Assembly (NCBI RefSeq): GCF_901933205.1
Contig: NC_044572.1
Coordinates: 21,972,501-22,036,500, forward strand
DNA: 64,000 bases
Origin: Camarhynchus parvulus
Taxonomy: Eukaryota; Chordata; Aves; Passeriformes; Thraupidae
Reading direction: 5' to 3'
This document shows, in pieces, positions 39,963 through 51,731 of the stretch. How positions within the stretch are numbered: position 1 is the stretch's first letter; the number at the start of each line of letters is the position of its first letter. The notes beneath the pieces were generated by a model, which had not been told where the DNA came from, searched no databases, and worked only from the letters and a program-made list of their open reading frames with translations. Position numbers and translations under genes: made by a program.

Positions 39963-40479
39963 TTTTCTTTGCCTCTTCCTTGCCTTGCCTGTTTGTATCT
40001 TACTGCATGTTTTTCTCTCTTACAACCAACACATGTTCATTTTTTGCTGCTTTTCTGAGATTTTCATAGCAGCCCCTGCTATCTCTCTCCTTATTTATAT
40101 ACTTTTCCCCATTCTACCCCTTCTATTTTGTCAGAAGAATTAATCTGCAAAGCTGCCTCATTGCTTTCTTCAATTCTTCAATTAAAGAAAAAAGTTCTTC
40201 TTCTCCTCCTGCAAGTTGCTAAGAGATGTGTTAGTCATCTCTTGGTTCTTGCTGACGTGCTGCTCAGTGCTGATTGACTCCTCATTTCTGGTGCTATTCC
40301 AGCAGCTTTTACTTCTTTCCTGCGTCTGGCCTCATGCTGGTGGTTTCTCTGCATGCAGTGGTGCAGCAGACAGACGCCTGAGGATTCTGTAACTGAGCCA
40401 CCCCAGGTGCCAGAAGAGGACAGTGCTGCTTGTGCAGTGCTCTCCTCATAGCGTTTTCCTCCTGCCAAGCTGACTCCCA

Positions 40480-41263
40480 GGGAAGGAGGTCATAACCGTG
40501 TAGCTAGGCCAGTGCTTGAGTGTCTTAGGGTGGAAATGGGGATGTGTATTCCATTGCCATCTGTTAGAAGTGGGGCCATTATCTTCTGTTAATTGGCAGT
40601 TTTCTTTATTTCTTCCACAAGAAGAAATTTTCTTTCTTTCTGATCCTCCCTCCAGGAGATATCTTCTGTTAATGGGCCATTGAGTGTCTGATGACACGAG
40701 TCATCAGACTTGAGTCTGAGGGCCATGACTGATAAAAATTACATCATCCCACTGTGAGATGCTCCACCCAGAGGGAGGAGCCAAGCATTCCTACCTGGAT
40801 ATAATCTGAGGTTTGGAACACCACAGACAGCCTTTTCCCCCTGGATTCCCAGAGGAGCAGGGAATCCTATCTTCTCCACTAGATTCCCAGAGGAAGACCA
40901 GGCCATCTACACCACCACTAGACCTTCAGAGGAAAACTGCACCCTTCTACAGGATCACTGCTCCAACAGAACCACACCTGTCACTGCAGGAGGGCTGCAG
41001 CCACCATTTAATGGGACTGCTACCAACACCCTGACCAACAGGGTGTCAGGTCATATTCTGACTCTGTCAGTGGTTTGTTTTCTTTTCTTGTTCTGTTGCA
41101 TTTGTATTTTTAATTTTTCTAGTAAAGAACTAGGAAAATCCTAGTTCCTACTCCCATATCTTTGCCTAAGACCTTTCTAATTTCAAAATTATAATAATTC
41201 AGAGGTTTACATTTTCCATTTCATTTCTTCCTTACCAGACACCTGTCTCTTCAAACAAAAACA
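40480..41263 (+). mobile_element. ERV LTR of songbird type, plus strand
   Basis: The ordered blocks 'gagatgctccacccagaggg', 'ggagccaagcattcctacct', 'ggatataatctgaggtttgg', 'gactgctaccaacaccctga' and 'actcccatatctttgcc' match a solo-LTR family I know from passerine genomes. A TATA-like word (ggatataa) lies at about 40798 and a 'tagtaaag' signal region at about 41121. The 3' end at 'acaaaaaca' (41263) carries the expected CA. The 5' edge is uncertain and may lie anywhere from about 40440 to 40520. The open frame at 40813-41034 falls inside it and is not a gene. Confidence 0.75.
40686..40709. repeat. Perfect 10-bp hairpin inside LTR U3
   Basis: GTCTGATGAC, a four-base loop ACGA, then GTCATCAGAC. 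A second short overlapping palindrome (agact-tga-gtct) follows directly. It sits about 110 bases upstream of the LTR TATA-like word, where U3 enhancer motifs are expected. Confidence 0.75.
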
Positions 41264-44200
41264 GTAAGTCTGGATACACCCATCAGGGAAAGCATTGCCC
41301 CATGATGTTAGGTTATGCAGTTTTGGGGCATAACATTTTATATTATTATTTACTAATCACAGTATATCACTAGCCCAGGCATAAAACAAATTTGCATTCA
41401 TAAAGCAAACAAGAATTATAAATGTCCCTCAAGAGGGTAGAATATTCTTGTTTCTAATTTGAATTTTAAGTATTTTAAATAAAGGCATAATTATTTTAAT
41501 TTTCTCAATGTAATTTTTTTTTGGTCAAGGGGATTTTTTAAAATCAAATTGAAGGATCTGAAGATGTGTTGTTTGTAATAGTTTGTCATTATTGCTAGAT
41601 GTTTAAATTGCGTTGTGTATCTGAGGAGGTTAATCACTGTCTTTTTAATAGGAAATCAAGAATAAAATCCTTATTGGAAGATTCTGCCCCAAAGAGCTTA
41701 TTATTCTTTACACTAACTCCAAGAAACAGCGGTTTGTCAGTTCCTTTCCTGGAGACGTCTTTAAAGAAAAAAAAACTTCACTCTGTTAGCAGCTGAGCTC
41801 ATGAGCAAAGTGAAGTGGCTGTTTTGCCTCAGATCTCTTCTAGTTCAGTGTAACTGATGTGGATACTGCCATTGTTGTATATTTTTGTCTTACCCAAATG
41901 AACACCAGTTATATAGCTGTTTTTCCACAGATCAATGAGGCTTTTGCAGTTCTTTACTTGAAAAGGTTTAAAACACATGAGGCCCAGATTGGTCTAAGAG
42001 GGGATCCCACTTACTTAATTCCTTGAAAAGTAAGCAAGAATGTGGATCTCAAGCCAAGTACTCAAAATAGTTTTAAAAATACTTTTTTTATTTTCAAAGA
42101 AGATCTTCATGTTAGCTGTATACTTCCCTTACGCTGTCTGTGAAGGCAGAAAAAATTTTAAAAAATTCGTTTATGTCTCATCACTCAATACAGAGTCTTG
42201 TAACTGATGAGAATTTTTTTCCTAATACTTACAGTGTTGAAATATGAAAGAAGCTGTACCACCATAAGTACCTAAGGTGTTGGAAGTTGATTTGGCTTAT
42301 TTCTACACATCATTTCCAGGCTGATAACTTTTAAGAGATAAAAAACTGGGACGTATTTAAACAATAACACTGAGTTTTTTGGTTGGTAATGGAGGAAGAT
42401 TAGAAGATATGAGAAGAATCATGACATCCCTCTTCAGTTCAAACTGAAAAGTAAGTCAGACTTGAGGAAGATTACCCAACAGTAACGCCACCTTTGTGAC
42501 CTCTTTGTTGCTTCCTAGGGTTTCTCATTGCTGTCTTGCACCATCATCTTCTCTGAACTGCCTGTGAGACATATACATAATCCCATGTGGCTATTTCCAT
42601 TCCTCACTGATAACCTGACCTATCTTGTTGACATCTCAGGGCCTCTTCTGGATCCTGAAGCTTCGCTTGTGCAGTGCTGAGACACCCAGGCTGGAGAATC
42701 TGCTCTCTCCACATCTCACACTCTCCTCTCAGATCCAAAATCATACCCTTTGACATGTAGTGCTGAAGAAGGACTTTCCACAGAAACACAGGAAATGTCC
42801 AAAATCAAAAAAAAATCTATGTCCTAAACCACAGGGTCCTTTTTTTCTCTGTCATTTTCCATTACATGCTTCAGAGCTCTGTGCATCCATAAGCACTCAT
42901 GTACCTGCATAGACACCTTCTCCTGGGGGCAGTGGGAACCCTCTCCCCTTATTTTGCCTTCCCAAAATTTGGCCTTTCTCTGCTGGTTGGGAAAAAACAG
43001 AGCAGATTGAGAGAGTTAGGATGCAGATGCTCATAGTGGACAAGCTGATGAGCAAACTTTAACCCCTTTTCCTGAGGAAAAATGAAACAGAATATCAAAT
43101 TACAGACCTACTTCAAAAATTCCCCTTGAGTAGAATGACAGCACTTGGATGAATTTCTTTCTTGGAAGAAAGGAACTGACAAATAACAAATACAGTTTAT
43201 ATTAAGACACACAGAAGGAGAACATTAAGTACACGGTGCATTTTTCCTTAGGTGGACCATACCTCCAGTATGCAATTCAACTATTATTAGCTTAAATCAC
43301 TATTTCAAATAATACTTAGTAGCAGTTTTGCTAAACACTAATGCAGCTTAAAAAATAGTTTATAAAACTTTTTGCATGCATAATGAAAGATAACTATTTT
43401 GAAACTTGTAATTTGTTGCAATCTGCCAGTCTGTTTACACAGAAAAACAAATTACTTCTGCTGCACACTTGGCACAGAAATAGGCATAACATACTCTGTG
43501 AATTTCAAAAGTCATCAAGACATCCAGGATTTGAAAGTGGAACAGTAAATCCTCATCTTCTTTTTATGATATAGGATTGATAAAGCACTAACATAAAAGT
43601 TACACATTCAGCACACAGTAGCCTTTACTAAAAGAAAAATATCCAATTTTCTCTTAAATCCTTTAATACTGCTTATAATTTCCTGATGGTATTTTCTAGG
43701 CAAAGTGGCAAAATTTTTAAACTAAGGCTATTTGCAGAAATGAAATATGTGAGAACTAATATGAACCACTACATTAAACACCTTTTTTTTTTTTTTTTTA
43801 ACTCTGCAATGGTTTGATATTTTTAAGATAACACTCCAGATAGCTCTGAAGAATCCTTTTGCAAGTCTTTTAGAGACCACCTTTCCACTTTCTGTATTTT
43901 TGTGTTTCTAAGAAACCAAAAAGGTTGAGAGTTTTTTACTGGTTTTTTTTTGTGCTCCTGTTGTTTCTGCAGCTGCCTCATTCACCTGTTGTGTAAAGCC
44001 TGTTAACACCATAAACAGCTTCCCAGGTACACTACAATCAGCCAGCTGGGAGTGGAGGACTTTTCAGACACAGGGAGCCACATACAAGATTGATGTGTGA
44101 GAATATGTGCCTCCAAGCAAAGTGTCTTATAACACAGCCTTGTGGCACTTGTTACCATCTTCCTTGATCCATATAAAGTCTCTTCTTCACTTGTCCTGGA

Positions 44201-45127
44201 CAGTGCTAAGATTCCTTTTTTCCTGACTGGGTAATGAGGAAAACAATGGAAAGCATAACAGCTACCTCTAGCAGCTGTGGTCTGTGGAGGGCTATAAGTC
44301 TACAGACAGAAGGTATACATAAACAATATTTCAAAATGTTGAGTCTTGGGTTTTGGTTATCTTGGTTGAGCTCTGTGTGCAGGATTTACATAGAAGTCAG
44401 CTAGGAAAATAAGGAAGTGTTGACTTGTATTACCTTGACCTACAGAGAGCAGGGCAGTTGGACTTGCTGTGTTGTAAGGAGAGATATCATATTTTTAGTA
44501 GGCAACTTTACTGCACCCTCCGTGCTGCTCTATCTGTGCTAGAAAAATCCCATTAATAACAGAGAGACATGGACACAAAATTACACAAAATAACTGATAA
44601 CGCAGCCACAATATGGATCTTCAGCTGGACCTGTTTTTAGCATCCTACTCCTTTCTCACTTTTTTCTTTCAGTAAAAGATTCTTTTTAACCAGCCTCTTT
44701 CTCTTGAGAAGTGGATTATTTTTCTTCTAATTTCTTCTAATTTCCCATCACAGGATTAGGACTGAAAGATCTGATGTCCTTTTTAGGACATCATGGCATC
44801 ATCTTGAGAAGGTTTTTCTGCAATAGTTTGATGTCAATTTTACATAACTTTCTGTCCATAGAAAATATACAAAGTACATGGTTTACTTACATTTTCTGAT
44901 TTTATTTTAATAGATTCCAGTGTATTTTTGGTTAAATGGGCAGAAAACCCCCGCCTAATTCTTCCAGTGGTTTCTGAATGTTCTGACTGACATTTGATGA
45001 ATATTTCAGTGGGTACATTCCATTCTAGTATCTCCCCTAATAATTACACGAATTCCCTGTGCATGGTCCACATAGACACAATGCTCAGCTCTTGATGAAC
45101 CATGATTATTACAGAAGAGTAACAAGA
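41264..45127. other. Unique non-coding sequence
   Basis: No gene or transposon identified. It contains a 17-base poly-T at about 43783-43799 and an 8-bp hairpin at 44773-44792. A GC-moderate patch at about 43960-44220 has no obvious repeat texture. The open frames at 41599-41796 (+) and 42604-42789 (-) are short and unassigned. Confidence 0.6.
44773..44792. repeat. Perfect 8-bp hairpin with TTTT loop
   Basis: GATGTCCT, then TTTT, then AGGACATC. It is short and may be chance. Confidence 0.7.
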
Positions 45128-45197
45128 GGGAGCAAAAGAGAGAATAATCTTAATTAGACATTGGGAGCAAAAGAGAGAATAATCTTAATTAGACTTT
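45128..45197 (+). repeat. Two-copy 35-bp tandem duplication
   Basis: The unit 'gggagcaaaagagagaataa...' at 45128 is repeated at 45163. The two copies differ only at the last bases, so the duplication is recent. No known element is involved. Confidence 0.93.
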
Positions 45198-45694
45198 GGG
45201 GTGCTAGGAATGAAATACTGCCTATGTATTTGGAAGTAGTGTGTGCTGTGTCATTTCCAATAAATAAAAACCACATGCAAGGTCCATTTCAACACACTTA
45301 AGATGCAAACAAATAATGAAACATATGAAAGCATAAAATATGAAACTTACATGAAACCTGTGGGATTTTTTACTGTTTCTTAAACACATGTATAATATTT
45401 TAGATAGATATGTGCAGTAAGTTGTTCTAAAGCTAGACATGAGAGAAGACTGGATTTGCTTTTGAAAATAATTGTTTTTTGGAGGAACTACAGCATGAAT
45501 GGATTTAATTGAAAGATTTAATAGAAACATTCCAGAATATAGATAACTGAAATACCATTAAGTTTCCACTAATTGGAAAAACCAGGTAGATATCTTTCTG
45601 CTTGTTATTTATTATAACATGGTTTCTTTGTAAAAATAAGATGAAACATTTCATTAAAGTACATCTTCTATTAAGCATCAGTGTGCTTGCAGAA

Positions 45695-46115
45695 GAATAG
45701 AATTATTCGTGGTAGAAGAGATGCCTCTTGGGTCATCTCAGTCCATCAGCCTGAATCATTGGTGGATGGGTTTCATTATTCTTAAAATAGATTTGAATCT
45801 TTGGTGATGGAAATACTGTAACCTTCACTGGCAGGTTGTTTCATTATGTCACTGTTCCTCTAGTTATAAATTTTCCCTGCTGCATTTTAATCTACTTATT
45901 AGCATTTATTGATCAACCTCTTTGACTAATGACAGTAACTGATCCTTCTCTTTATAGTTTTCTGTTAAGTATTTGTACATTCTTTGTTTCTCTTCAGTTT
46001 GCTTCTCCTTAGTTTCTCCTTTGCATGACCATTTCTTTAAATCTGTCTCACATATTTGACTATCCATCTTTTCTCATATGCATTTGTATACCTTTTTAAT
46101 CCCTACCTTTTTGGC
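45695..46115 (-). mobile_element. Old CR1 LINE fragment, minus strand
   Basis: On the plus strand the start 'gaatagaattattcgtggtagaagagatgcctcttgggtcatctcagtcca' is a decayed form of the reverse-complement CR1 3' end. Downstream words such as 'actggcaggttgtttcatta', 'cagtaactgatccttctctttatag', 'gttaagtatttgtaca' and 'gtttgcttctccttagtttctcc' follow the order of older CR1 subfamilies. Divergence is high, so this is one of the oldest copies in the window. The right edge is approximate. Confidence 0.65.
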
Positions 46116-46511
46116 AGGCTTTTAAAATGGAATTAAAACTGAAGAATTCCAACGGAGTCTGTAATACTATGGAATTCAGTAACGCATCACAAATCATTTA
46201 GTCTGAATATATATAGGTTGTATTTAATAAAAACAGGTCAGTGCAGATGACTGGAGACACTGCTGGGAGTCATCAAAAAGGCAATTCTGTAGTCCTGTAT
46301 GAGACGTGTAATTCTATTCATAAATTTATCAAGAACCATCTTAAACCAACATATATTTCTTGCACTTTTTCCTCCTACTGAAAAGCTGCTTCATCATTTC
46401 TGAAACAGAAAAGCTCTTAAAACTTTCTCTCCTTCCTACTTCTTTCTTTTTTGTTTTTCTGCCAGCACTACCCTGTATTTTATATGTCTTTTTCCTTCCC
46501 GCTATTCTCCT

Positions 46512-46617
46512 TCATCCATCCATCCATCCATCCATCCATCCATCCATCCATCCATCCATCCATCCATCCATCCATCCATCCATCCATCCATCCATCCATC
46601 CATCCATCCATCCATCC
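46512..46617 (+). repeat. (ATCC)n tetranucleotide microsatellite
   Basis: About 26 uninterrupted units of CATC/ATCC span 106 bases. In the plus strand one frame reads as a His-Pro-Ser-Ile repeat and in the minus strand as Trp-Met-Asp-Gly. These cause artificial open frames at 46360-46833, 46451-46684 and 46480-46671. Length and purity suggest a hypervariable locus. Confidence 0.97.
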
Positions 46618-47273
46618 CTTCCAAATCCCCTCCTGTTTATCTCCCACACACACATACAGAAAAAAACCCATTCCCTGGTTTTAGAGGTCACTTTTGCTGA
46701 GGCCTTTCAGGCTTTTATTGCAAACTGGTCTGCCAATTCACCTGGTCATCCCAGCAGCCCTCCTTTGTGTGTATTGCAACGAATTCAATTTCCCTTGAGT
46801 ACAGGCAGTGAAGGCTGTGTTCCCTGTTCCTGATGAGCCTGATCTGGTTCTTGTGCAATGGCAGCAATAAGTCTCTCTCCCGGTAGAAAGACATCACTTA
46901 ATACTTCTTGGGATCACTGTTTTCATTTCATGGCCCCTCTGTAGTGAGGGCTCACTGTAACCCTTACTCTGCCTGGTGCAGGTCTTTCACCTCTTCTGTT
47001 ATTGCTATAGAATAAGCTTCTCCTTTATTTCAGAAGTTCTTGTTTTTGGGTCATGGTGCATGACCTTCTTCTGTGTGCTGTTGAATTCCACCTCACTCCA
47101 TGTATTCCACCTCATTTTACATATTCCAGTCCTGAAGATGTGCTCATATTTCAGGCACAAGGTCATGGATGAGATGGCAGGTGACAGGAGCCTGGTAACT
47201 GCTTGCAAAACAGCTGAGTAATTTTAAGGATTTTGTCTTGTGGGAATGTCCTCTATAGCAACAGCTGTGTGGG

Positions 47274-48276
47274 TGTGGTGGGTTGGCCTTGGCTGGCTGA
47301 CAGGTGCCCCTCAAGCTGTTCTCCCTCCTCAGCAAGACAGGGGAAAATATGAGAAATCTTGGTGGTTGAGATAAGGAAAGGGAGGTTGTTCACCAATTAT
47401 CATCATGGGCAAAACAGACTCACCTTGGGGAAGATTAATTTAATTTATTTATTGCCAGTTTAAAATAGAGCAAGTGAGAAACAGTAACAAAACTGAAACC
47501 ACCCTCTCCCCACTCTCCTTCTTCCCAGGCTCAATTTCACTCTCCTTCCTCCCTGCTGAGCCCTGCAGGAGGATGGGAATGGAGGAAGTGTTCTGTTCAT
47601 ATCCCATATCTGCCACTCCTTCCTTCTCATCCCCTTCCCCATTCCAGCATGAAGTCCCACTCATGGTATGTGATCCTTCATGAATTTCTGCAATGTGGCT
47701 CTCTGGAGACTGCAGTTCTTCAAAAGCTGCTCTCCAAGTCCCTCATGGGCTACATATATTGCCAGAAATACTGATCCTGTGTAGGCTTCCCTCCAGAGGC
47801 CATAGCTCCTGCCAAGAGCCTGCTCCACTTCTGGGGTCTCCACAGGCTGCAGCTTCCTTCAGGGCTCTTCAGTCTGCATCCTTGTGGACCTCCATGGGCT
47901 GTGGGGGAGACATCCTGCCTCACCATGGTCTGCACCATGGGCTGCAGAGTAGTATCTGCTCCAGTGCCTGCAGCACTCCTCCACCTCCTCCCCCCTTTTT
48001 TTTCACTGACTTTGGTGTCTGCAGAGATGTTTCTCTTACTTTTTTTCTTGTTCCTGTCTCTCCAGATGCTGTGCAATGTATTTTACCCTCTGTTAAGGAT
48101 GCTATTGACAAGGTGCTACCAGTGTCAGTGATGGGCTTCGGTTTGGGCAGCAGTGAGTTTATTTTGGAGACAGCTGGACCTGGCTCTGTTCAATACAGGA
48201 GCAGCTTCTGGTGACTTTTCACAAAGGGCACCTCTGAAGCCCTGCTTCAAAAACCTCACCATGTGCACAAAACACA
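47274..48276 (-). mobile_element. Solo ERV LTR, about 1 kb, minus strand
   Basis: From left to right, 'tgtggtgggttggccttggctgg', 'gttgagataaggaaaggg', 'ggcaaaacagactcaccttgggg', a run of 'ctgc...cct' words, 'ggacctccatgggctg', 'cctgcctcaccatggtctgcacc' and 'ttcactgactttggtgtctgcag' match a well-known bird LTR. The minus-strand AATAAATAAA at 47444-47453 gives the orientation. The ends read TG...CA, and the flanks gtggg (47269-47273) and gtagg (48277-48281) make a candidate 5-bp target duplication with one mismatch. Overlapping open frames on both strands (for example 47693-48214) lie inside it and are not genes. No internal retroviral sequence flanks it. Confidence 0.82.
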
Positions 48277-49481
48277 GTAGGTAATGCTCCTGTCTCTTGC
48301 AGTGGATCTGTCACAGGCTTCAGGTGGAGGTGCCCTAAGAAAACAGCCTTTTTTCCTATTCCAGTTCCCATGATTTTGATATAAGCTGGCTTCAGCAATT
48401 TGCACAGCATGAGCTTAGTCCCAGCCTGATACAGCAGCTCTGCTGAGCAGCCTGAGCACCTTTTCTGGCTTTCTGGGCTATGAGACTTTATTACCATCAA
48501 GCACAAATATCTTTGTCAGGAGAACCAGTGATTCTGCACCAATTGTGGTCTATGCTCAGAGGTCCAAAGATGTGAAAACTTATGTGTCACGTAGCCCTTG
48601 TTGCTTTCTGGGGGAGAGAGAGTGAGAAAGAAGTGATTTTAATATTACATTTGCAATCCTTTAAAGGACAACTGATGCACAAGATGTTTCCCACACCCTT
48701 TTTTTGGAATGCTGAATGCCCCTCCCCTTGTCCTTGTTTTTCTTCTGATCCTGGTACTTGATGGGGTGCCCAGTGTGGGATGGGGCCATGGACTGCTTTG
48801 GCCCTGTTGCAGAAGTTTTCAGATGTCTCCAAAATGGTGAGGAAACCCAGTGCCACCAGCACTAAAGGCAGGCAGGAATTCCTGTGGCAGCGCTATGTGG
48901 ACGTGCTTAGGAAAGGGTGTTTGTCACTTGGGAGGGGACAGCAGAGGGCTCCTGTGAAAGGCACAGCAGATGTAAAAGGACATATGTGAGGGCACATGGC
49001 AGGAGGCATAAGAAAGAGGTCTGAGAGGAGGCACAGGAGGATACAAAAAACAGGAACATGTGAGGGGGACTATGAGGAGACACTTTTGGAGAGACAAAAA
49101 CAGAATAGGCAAAAGGAAAGGGACATTGTTGGGGTCATGGCTGCAGAGCATTCATGGAAGGAGGAGAAGACTGAGTTTGTGGGCAGCCCATGCTGGGACA
49201 AGGACACCACTGAGGGGCTGTGATCAATGGGTGACACACACTGGACCTGAGAGCAGTAACAAGTGAGCAGGAGGGGAGGAAAAGGGTGAGAAACAGGGAC
49301 TGGTTTAAGAAACTATTATGCACTGATACCCACCTCCTGTGCTGCCCATTGCCCCATCAATGAGACTGAGAAAGACTGAGATAAATGTGGTGAAAATAAG
49401 ACCAGCAGAGATATGGAAAGGGGAGTAGTGGTGTTGGACTGAAGTTGAACCTGTGGAAGGAGAAGGAAAGCCTTTTTTTTT

Positions 49482-49530
49482 TGTTTCTCAATACCTGAAT
49501 CCTTTGTTTTTGTTTCTCAATACCTGAATC
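49482..49530 (+). repeat. Tandem duplication with 29-bp period
   Basis: 'tgtttctcaatacctgaatc' occurs at 49482 and again at 49511 without mismatch, separated by a T-rich spacer. A short poly-T precedes it. Confidence 0.93.
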
Positions 49531-49866
49531 AACAAGAAAAGATTATGCTAATTTACAATAAATTATCCAAAAATCCCTGGATCAACGCTGTCTGCAATAG
49601 CAGGTCAGAGTATCAAGGCTGGCCAAAGTGTGTAATGGGCGCAGTGTATCCTGTCAAATAAAAGGACAAGCTCTACTATGTTTTTTCTCTGTGGGTCCAC
49701 CCCCTTGCAGTTTTTCTCCTTTTCAGTTCAGAAGAACAGGAGGCTCATGAGTATTAGTATGTAATATAGGAATTACTTTTATGCCTTTGTTATTTAATTT
49801 TCCATTTTTGCTGATAGTGCTGCCTTAGCTTAATTAAATGGTTTCAGGTAGCAGCTCTTTGCTGTT

Positions 49867-49905
49867 GCAGAAGCCACACGTAGAAAAGCTACATGTGGCT
49901 TCTGC
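49867..49905. repeat. 17-bp hairpin with 5-base loop
   Basis: GCAGAAGCCACACGTAG, loop AAAAG, then CTACATGTGGCTTCTGC. Only one position is mismatched (C against A on the plus strand, G against U if the minus strand were transcribed). The stem does not extend clearly outside these limits, so it is shorter than a usual microRNA precursor. Confidence 0.85.
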
Positions 49906-51667
49906 CATGGCTATCCAAGGTCCTCTGCTGTCTCTGCAGAGGAGAGGAGGCCTTGGGGGTGTCTGACAACACAAAGAAGTAAAGGATACCCTGGAGCAGT
50001 GCACAGCTGCAGTGCTGCCAGCTGTGTTCAGGTAAGTCCAGAGCTCCTTTTGAACACAGAAACATGGTGAGGAGGATTCCTTCTGCCCCTCTCCAGCTGC
50101 ATGTCCGCTCCCACTGAGGCAGCTGCTCATAGCCCTACTTCTCCAAGTTTGCTTTTCACTGTGTAGAATTTAGCAGAACCAGATGTGACACAGGTCTCTT
50201 TTGTGCTATTCCCTTATTGACAGGAAAGTATTTTGAATGATGAATGTCTGTTTGAACCTCTGGAAGATCATTGCTCTTTATTTCAGAATAAAACCTTCCC
50301 AAACAACTGGTGAAATCAAACAGAGGTATTCAAAACGCTTTTTGGCTCTAACTTTTTTTTTCAAAAATTCTCACATTAGTAGGTGAGCTACATAGGGTAT
50401 ACTTAAAATTACTTGTTAACTTCCCAATGGTGGTTTTGAGTATGAGCCATTGTATCAGCAGATAAAACTTAGATAAAATGGCAAGACTCCTCTATTCTTT
50501 CCATTCAGAAGGGAATATCTCAGTGCTCATTCTTCTGTAAAGAAATAACATTCTCCTGTGGCTGGGGGATGATTTGGTCAAGCATTACATTAGCAGAACC
50601 ATCCTGACCAGCTGTGCTGGGGCTTAACAAAAGGCAACTCATTTATAGAATAGCTGTGCTGCGTATTTGGCACTCAGCTCTGATTTGGAAGGGCCTCTAA
50701 AATAATGCACAGGCTGGCCTTTGCCTCCTGCATCATGAAGCCATGAGGTTTATTTTTTCCCTGTGGTCAAATACCCTGGGAATCAAATGTCCTGCTCTCC
50801 GTCTAGATATGTCCCTAGAGCACTGAATCCATTACAAGGTGGACAACCAACTGAAAAACACTAAAATTATTACAAAAAATTCTCACCATAAAAATATAGT
50901 CTCTATTAAAAATAGTGGGTTATACTTTCTTAGAAACTTTCTTGTGTTAATATACTGTGTCAAGTAAAACATCCCAAACTTCATATTTTATGTGAGCTCT
51001 CTAAATAAATGGAGGAATCAGTTCAAAAAAAACAGCTGTTTTTGAGTTTAATACCATCATCTCTTACTCTGTCGTTCCAAGTGTTGCAGCCTTCTTCTGA
51101 ACACATGAAAGCTCAAACAGTTTATGCAACTAGAGGTGTCACTGGGTTTCAGCCTCACTGCAGCACTCAGCCAGCAGCACTTCTCATGAAATTCTCATAC
51201 AAGTGAGATACCCAAAGTACTCTCTAAGCAAGTGAGTTCATGTGAAGTTCACAATTTATATGTACTGTGGGAAGGAGGGTATGATTGTTGGTTTATGCTA
51301 GCTATAAACAATTTCTGAGTTCTTGTAAATGAAATGTACTTGAGGAATCAGTTTTATTATTACTGAGAAAAACCCTATCCTCATTATCTGTCTGTGGATC
51401 ATTGTAGAAAAGTAGCCTGGCAAAACTGGCTGAATGAACTTATCCAATTAACCCCAGAATATTTTATTCCTTCCTTGTACTGTGCTATTGCATCTGACAG
51501 TTTTGCTGCTCCTCTGATCTAATTAAGAATTTTTGGCAAGCATCACAGTGTTATAAATCTTGAAAATGTGAACCAAACCTGGCTTACAGCACTTACTTCA
51601 AGTGGAGAGCTGAACTTTCATTTACTTCTTGAACTGACAGATGAGTTTGCATGAGAAATGTTTAGCT

Positions 51668-51731
51668 TGTATATAAATATATACTTATTTATGTATTTAT
51701 ATACACATATATAGATACACATTTTTTTATT
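51668..51731. repeat. AT/TATA-rich degenerate microsatellite
   Basis: Repeats of TATATA, TATTTATG and ATACACATATATA of mixed period. This is low-complexity DNA with no clear unit. Confidence 0.75.

Larger units (their letters stand above)
30748..40479. other. Unique non-coding sequence
   Basis: Nearly 10 kb without a supportable gene. It includes a perfect 14-bp inverted repeat at 33387-33416, an AT-rich patch at 34200-34275, an A/C-rich run near 31910-31970 and a minus-strand TATA-like word near 36790-36800 inside an open frame of no known family (36585-36869). A possible splice acceptor and short open exon at 39875-39962 is listed separately. Pyrimidine-rich DNA dominates 39660-40210. Confidence 0.6.

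Noticed and set aside
46360..46833. 157-codon open frame with repeated His-Pro-Ser-Ile
   Set aside because: It is a translation of the ATCC microsatellite and flanking pyrimidine-rich DNA, with no conserved domain.
47693..48214. 173-codon frame and overlapping minus frames
   Set aside because: All lie inside the 47274-48276 LTR. LTRs of this type do not encode proteins.
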